From Oreocharis arfaki (Eukaryota; Chordata; Aves; Passeriformes; Paramythiidae), in assembly GCA_013398015.1 (NCBI GenBank), contig VZRR01007589.1:366266-430265 (forward strand): DNA of 64,000 nucleotides, given 5' to 3'. Under the pieces are notes generated by a model. It was given only the letters and a program-made list of their open reading frames with translations, made no database searches and was not told where the DNA came from. Below are positions 62,330-64,000 of this stretch, piece after piece (position 1 is the first letter of the stretch; the number at the start of each line of letters is the position of its first letter). A program made the translations under genes and the position numbers.

Positions 62330-64000
62330 TTATAAACTCATCACTGAATTCCTAAGCATTTTATTTTATCCTGTATTAATTCATGTGAACTGTGTGCCAG
62401 GCCTTGCCACAAGAAGCGCTGACAGAAGTTTTGTCATTGATTTCAGTGCAACAAAAGTCAAGATGGCTATTTTTCAAGTTTTTCATGGACCTAGTGTTTA
62501 ATAAATAGTCTCAACGTCATCAAGTCCCAAGGCACAGGGGGGCAAAAATACCTTGGCAGGAAGTCTGAACAGAAGGTAAAAGTGTGTCCCCCTGCACCCA
62601 TCTCCAAATATGTGGAGCTCTAATTGCCAAAGCAGAAACATGGGATGCTGGCCTTCGCAGTGTGGGATACAGATCAAAAAGGAAACATGAAACTGAAGAT
62701 TACTCAACCACAATAGGAAGCTCAAGATCATGTAGGATTTATTCACTACCAAAAATATTAGAGCCAAACCCAAACTCACAAAAGAAAGTATCACCAGTTT
62801 CACACTGTAAACAGGACACTTCCTTAGCTTTGTAAACAGGAGACTGATTTGAAACAAACTGCCAAGCAGTGTATGCAATCCAGTATTTCAGCCAGGAGAA
62901 CCTCACCAGAAGCATCCAAAATGTGGTATAATGTAATCAACCTCATAAATACAATAGCAGGGATTTTGGAGGCAATTCTTGAATACAGCTTGAATACAGC
63001 TTGCTCAAGAAGACTGAAAGATTACAACTAAATTTCCCTGCATTAGTGGGCAACTTCTTACTACAGAAAATGCCAACACAGAGCCTTCATGGTATTTCCT
63101 AGGGCTCTTTTAATATCCTGATGTCAAATCACTGTAGGTGCACAAAAGCCAGAGCAAGCCAGGGCAGCCCTTCTCTAGGGTGGGGATCATGCTACAAACT
63201 TCAAGAGTTAACCCAAGGTTTCTCAGCTGGGCAAGCAAAACGGAGCGCAGCTACACAAGGAATGGAGGAGGAGGGCAAGGAAGGGGGGCACAGCTGGGCC
63301 CAGAGATGTAGAGAACTGGACTCCATGTTCCTGCTACTGATGCACATGGGGAAAGCGGGAGAGTGGGAAAAAGGAAGAGCAGGATGGAAGAGACAGGAAA
63401 GGTAAGCACTACTTCTTAGGACCAGTGCGTTCCACCTATCACCACTCCTCTCTCAGCTGTGGTAGATGCCATTGTGGAATGGCTGAGGTTGGAAGTGACC
63501 TCAAGAAAGCACAATTACTGCTCTGGAGACAACAAGGAGATGATATTTTGAGGTCCTTGGGACTCTGGTATCACATGCTGTGAGTGCCTGTGTCGAGTGC
63601 CAGTCTTGCAAAATATTTTAATTGTTTTTAAAAAGATCAGTCTGTAACTTGCTGCAGACATATTTTAAGATTAGCAAGACTATCCATAGGAAAAGACTGG
63701 AGCATAAAACACACGAACTCCTGCTGCATCTTTTGTACATATAGTATATTAGAGGAACTAAATAAAAGCCATTCCCTGTCCTTCCAATTTACAGCTCCCC
63801 AAAGGAGTTTCTTACTGTATAAATAATATGCATTTTGTGGCTATGTTCCTTTTATGTAATCTTTACACACAGTCTAAAGAAGGAGTGACAGAAATATATT
63901 GTAGTGAATTTGTATATTATTTTGTTCAAGAAATTTCTGCCCTGATAATCCTTTTCCTAATAAGTTCCTTTTTAATTAATAAAAATTTTAATAATGTGAA
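62330..64000. other. Unassigned non-coding DNA; 3'-UTR-like composition at the end
   Basis: No gene recognised; the longest frame is 126 codons at 62498-62878 (-), without a known motif. An 11-bp tandem duplication (TTGAATACAGC, 62979-63000) is present. The last 360 bp are A+T-rich with AATAAA at 63761 and 63978 and GTATAAATAATATG-type sequence. This resembles a vertebrate 3' UTR, but no coding exon lies upstream within reach. Confidence 0.5.
63475..63507 (-). mobile_element. Possible CR1 3'-terminal scrap
   Basis: 'tggaatggctgaggttgg' followed by 'aagtgacctcaag' matches the extreme 3' end of some CR1 subfamilies (GAATGGCTGAGGTTGGAAGGGACCTC) in reverse orientation. Only about 33 bp remain and no tail repeat is visible. 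Confidence 0.6.

Noticed and set aside
1..64000. CRISPR arrays, bacterial operons, rRNA and endogenous non-retroviral virus genes
   Set aside because: No regularly spaced repeats, no ribosome-binding-site-led gene series, and no recognisable viral replicase, capsid or polymerase motif on either strand. The repeat content is that of a bird nuclear genome.

Overview
The window looks like non-coding nuclear DNA from a bird. The best evidence is nine fragments of chicken-repeat-1 (CR1) LINEs, several ending in the typical octamer-like CR1 3' tail (ATTCTGTGATT-type repeats), plus two LTR pieces of the kind found in avian endogenous retroviruses. The sequence is A+T-rich and CpG-poor. The open frames are short and scattered, and no bacterial-type gene organisation, rRNA, tRNA or CRISPR array is visible. 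A neoavian, possibly songbird, source is an inference from the ERVL-type LTR and is not secure.

Layout: 1-8529 is unassigned single-copy-looking DNA. At 8536-8882 lies an apparently complete solo LTR in minus orientation, with TG...CA ends and a perfect 6-bp target-site duplication. A truncated ERVL-like LTR follows at about 9597-9866 in plus orientation. CR1 fragments lie at 13045-13705 (-), 17665-18009 (+), 24595-26200 (+), 36150-36848 (+), 41683-43215 (-), 52413-52590 (-), 57374-57462 (-), 61872-62329 (+) and 63475-63507 (-). The copies at 24.6 kb and 41.7 kb keep unusually upstream parts of ORF2 (endonuclease or endonuclease-RT linker), but each has lost much or all of the reverse transcriptase by internal deletion. 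All CR1 reading frames are broken. Between these lie simple repeats: (AAACC)n, (CA)n, (CTTT)n, poly-A/T and a 138-bp strand-asymmetric A/C tract. There are also several short perfect hairpins.

I found no host protein-coding exon, non-coding RNA gene or promoter that I can support. The window is best read as an intron or intergenic gene desert. The coding-like signal that I recognise (CR1 ORF2 pieces) is fossil retrotransposon. The longest open frames outside repeats (196, 167 and 150 codons) show no recognisable domain and are probably chance. I did not find an undescribed functional system. The most informative items are the intact solo LTR, the two RT-less CR1 copies, the A/C tract and a few unexplained G+C-richer islands.
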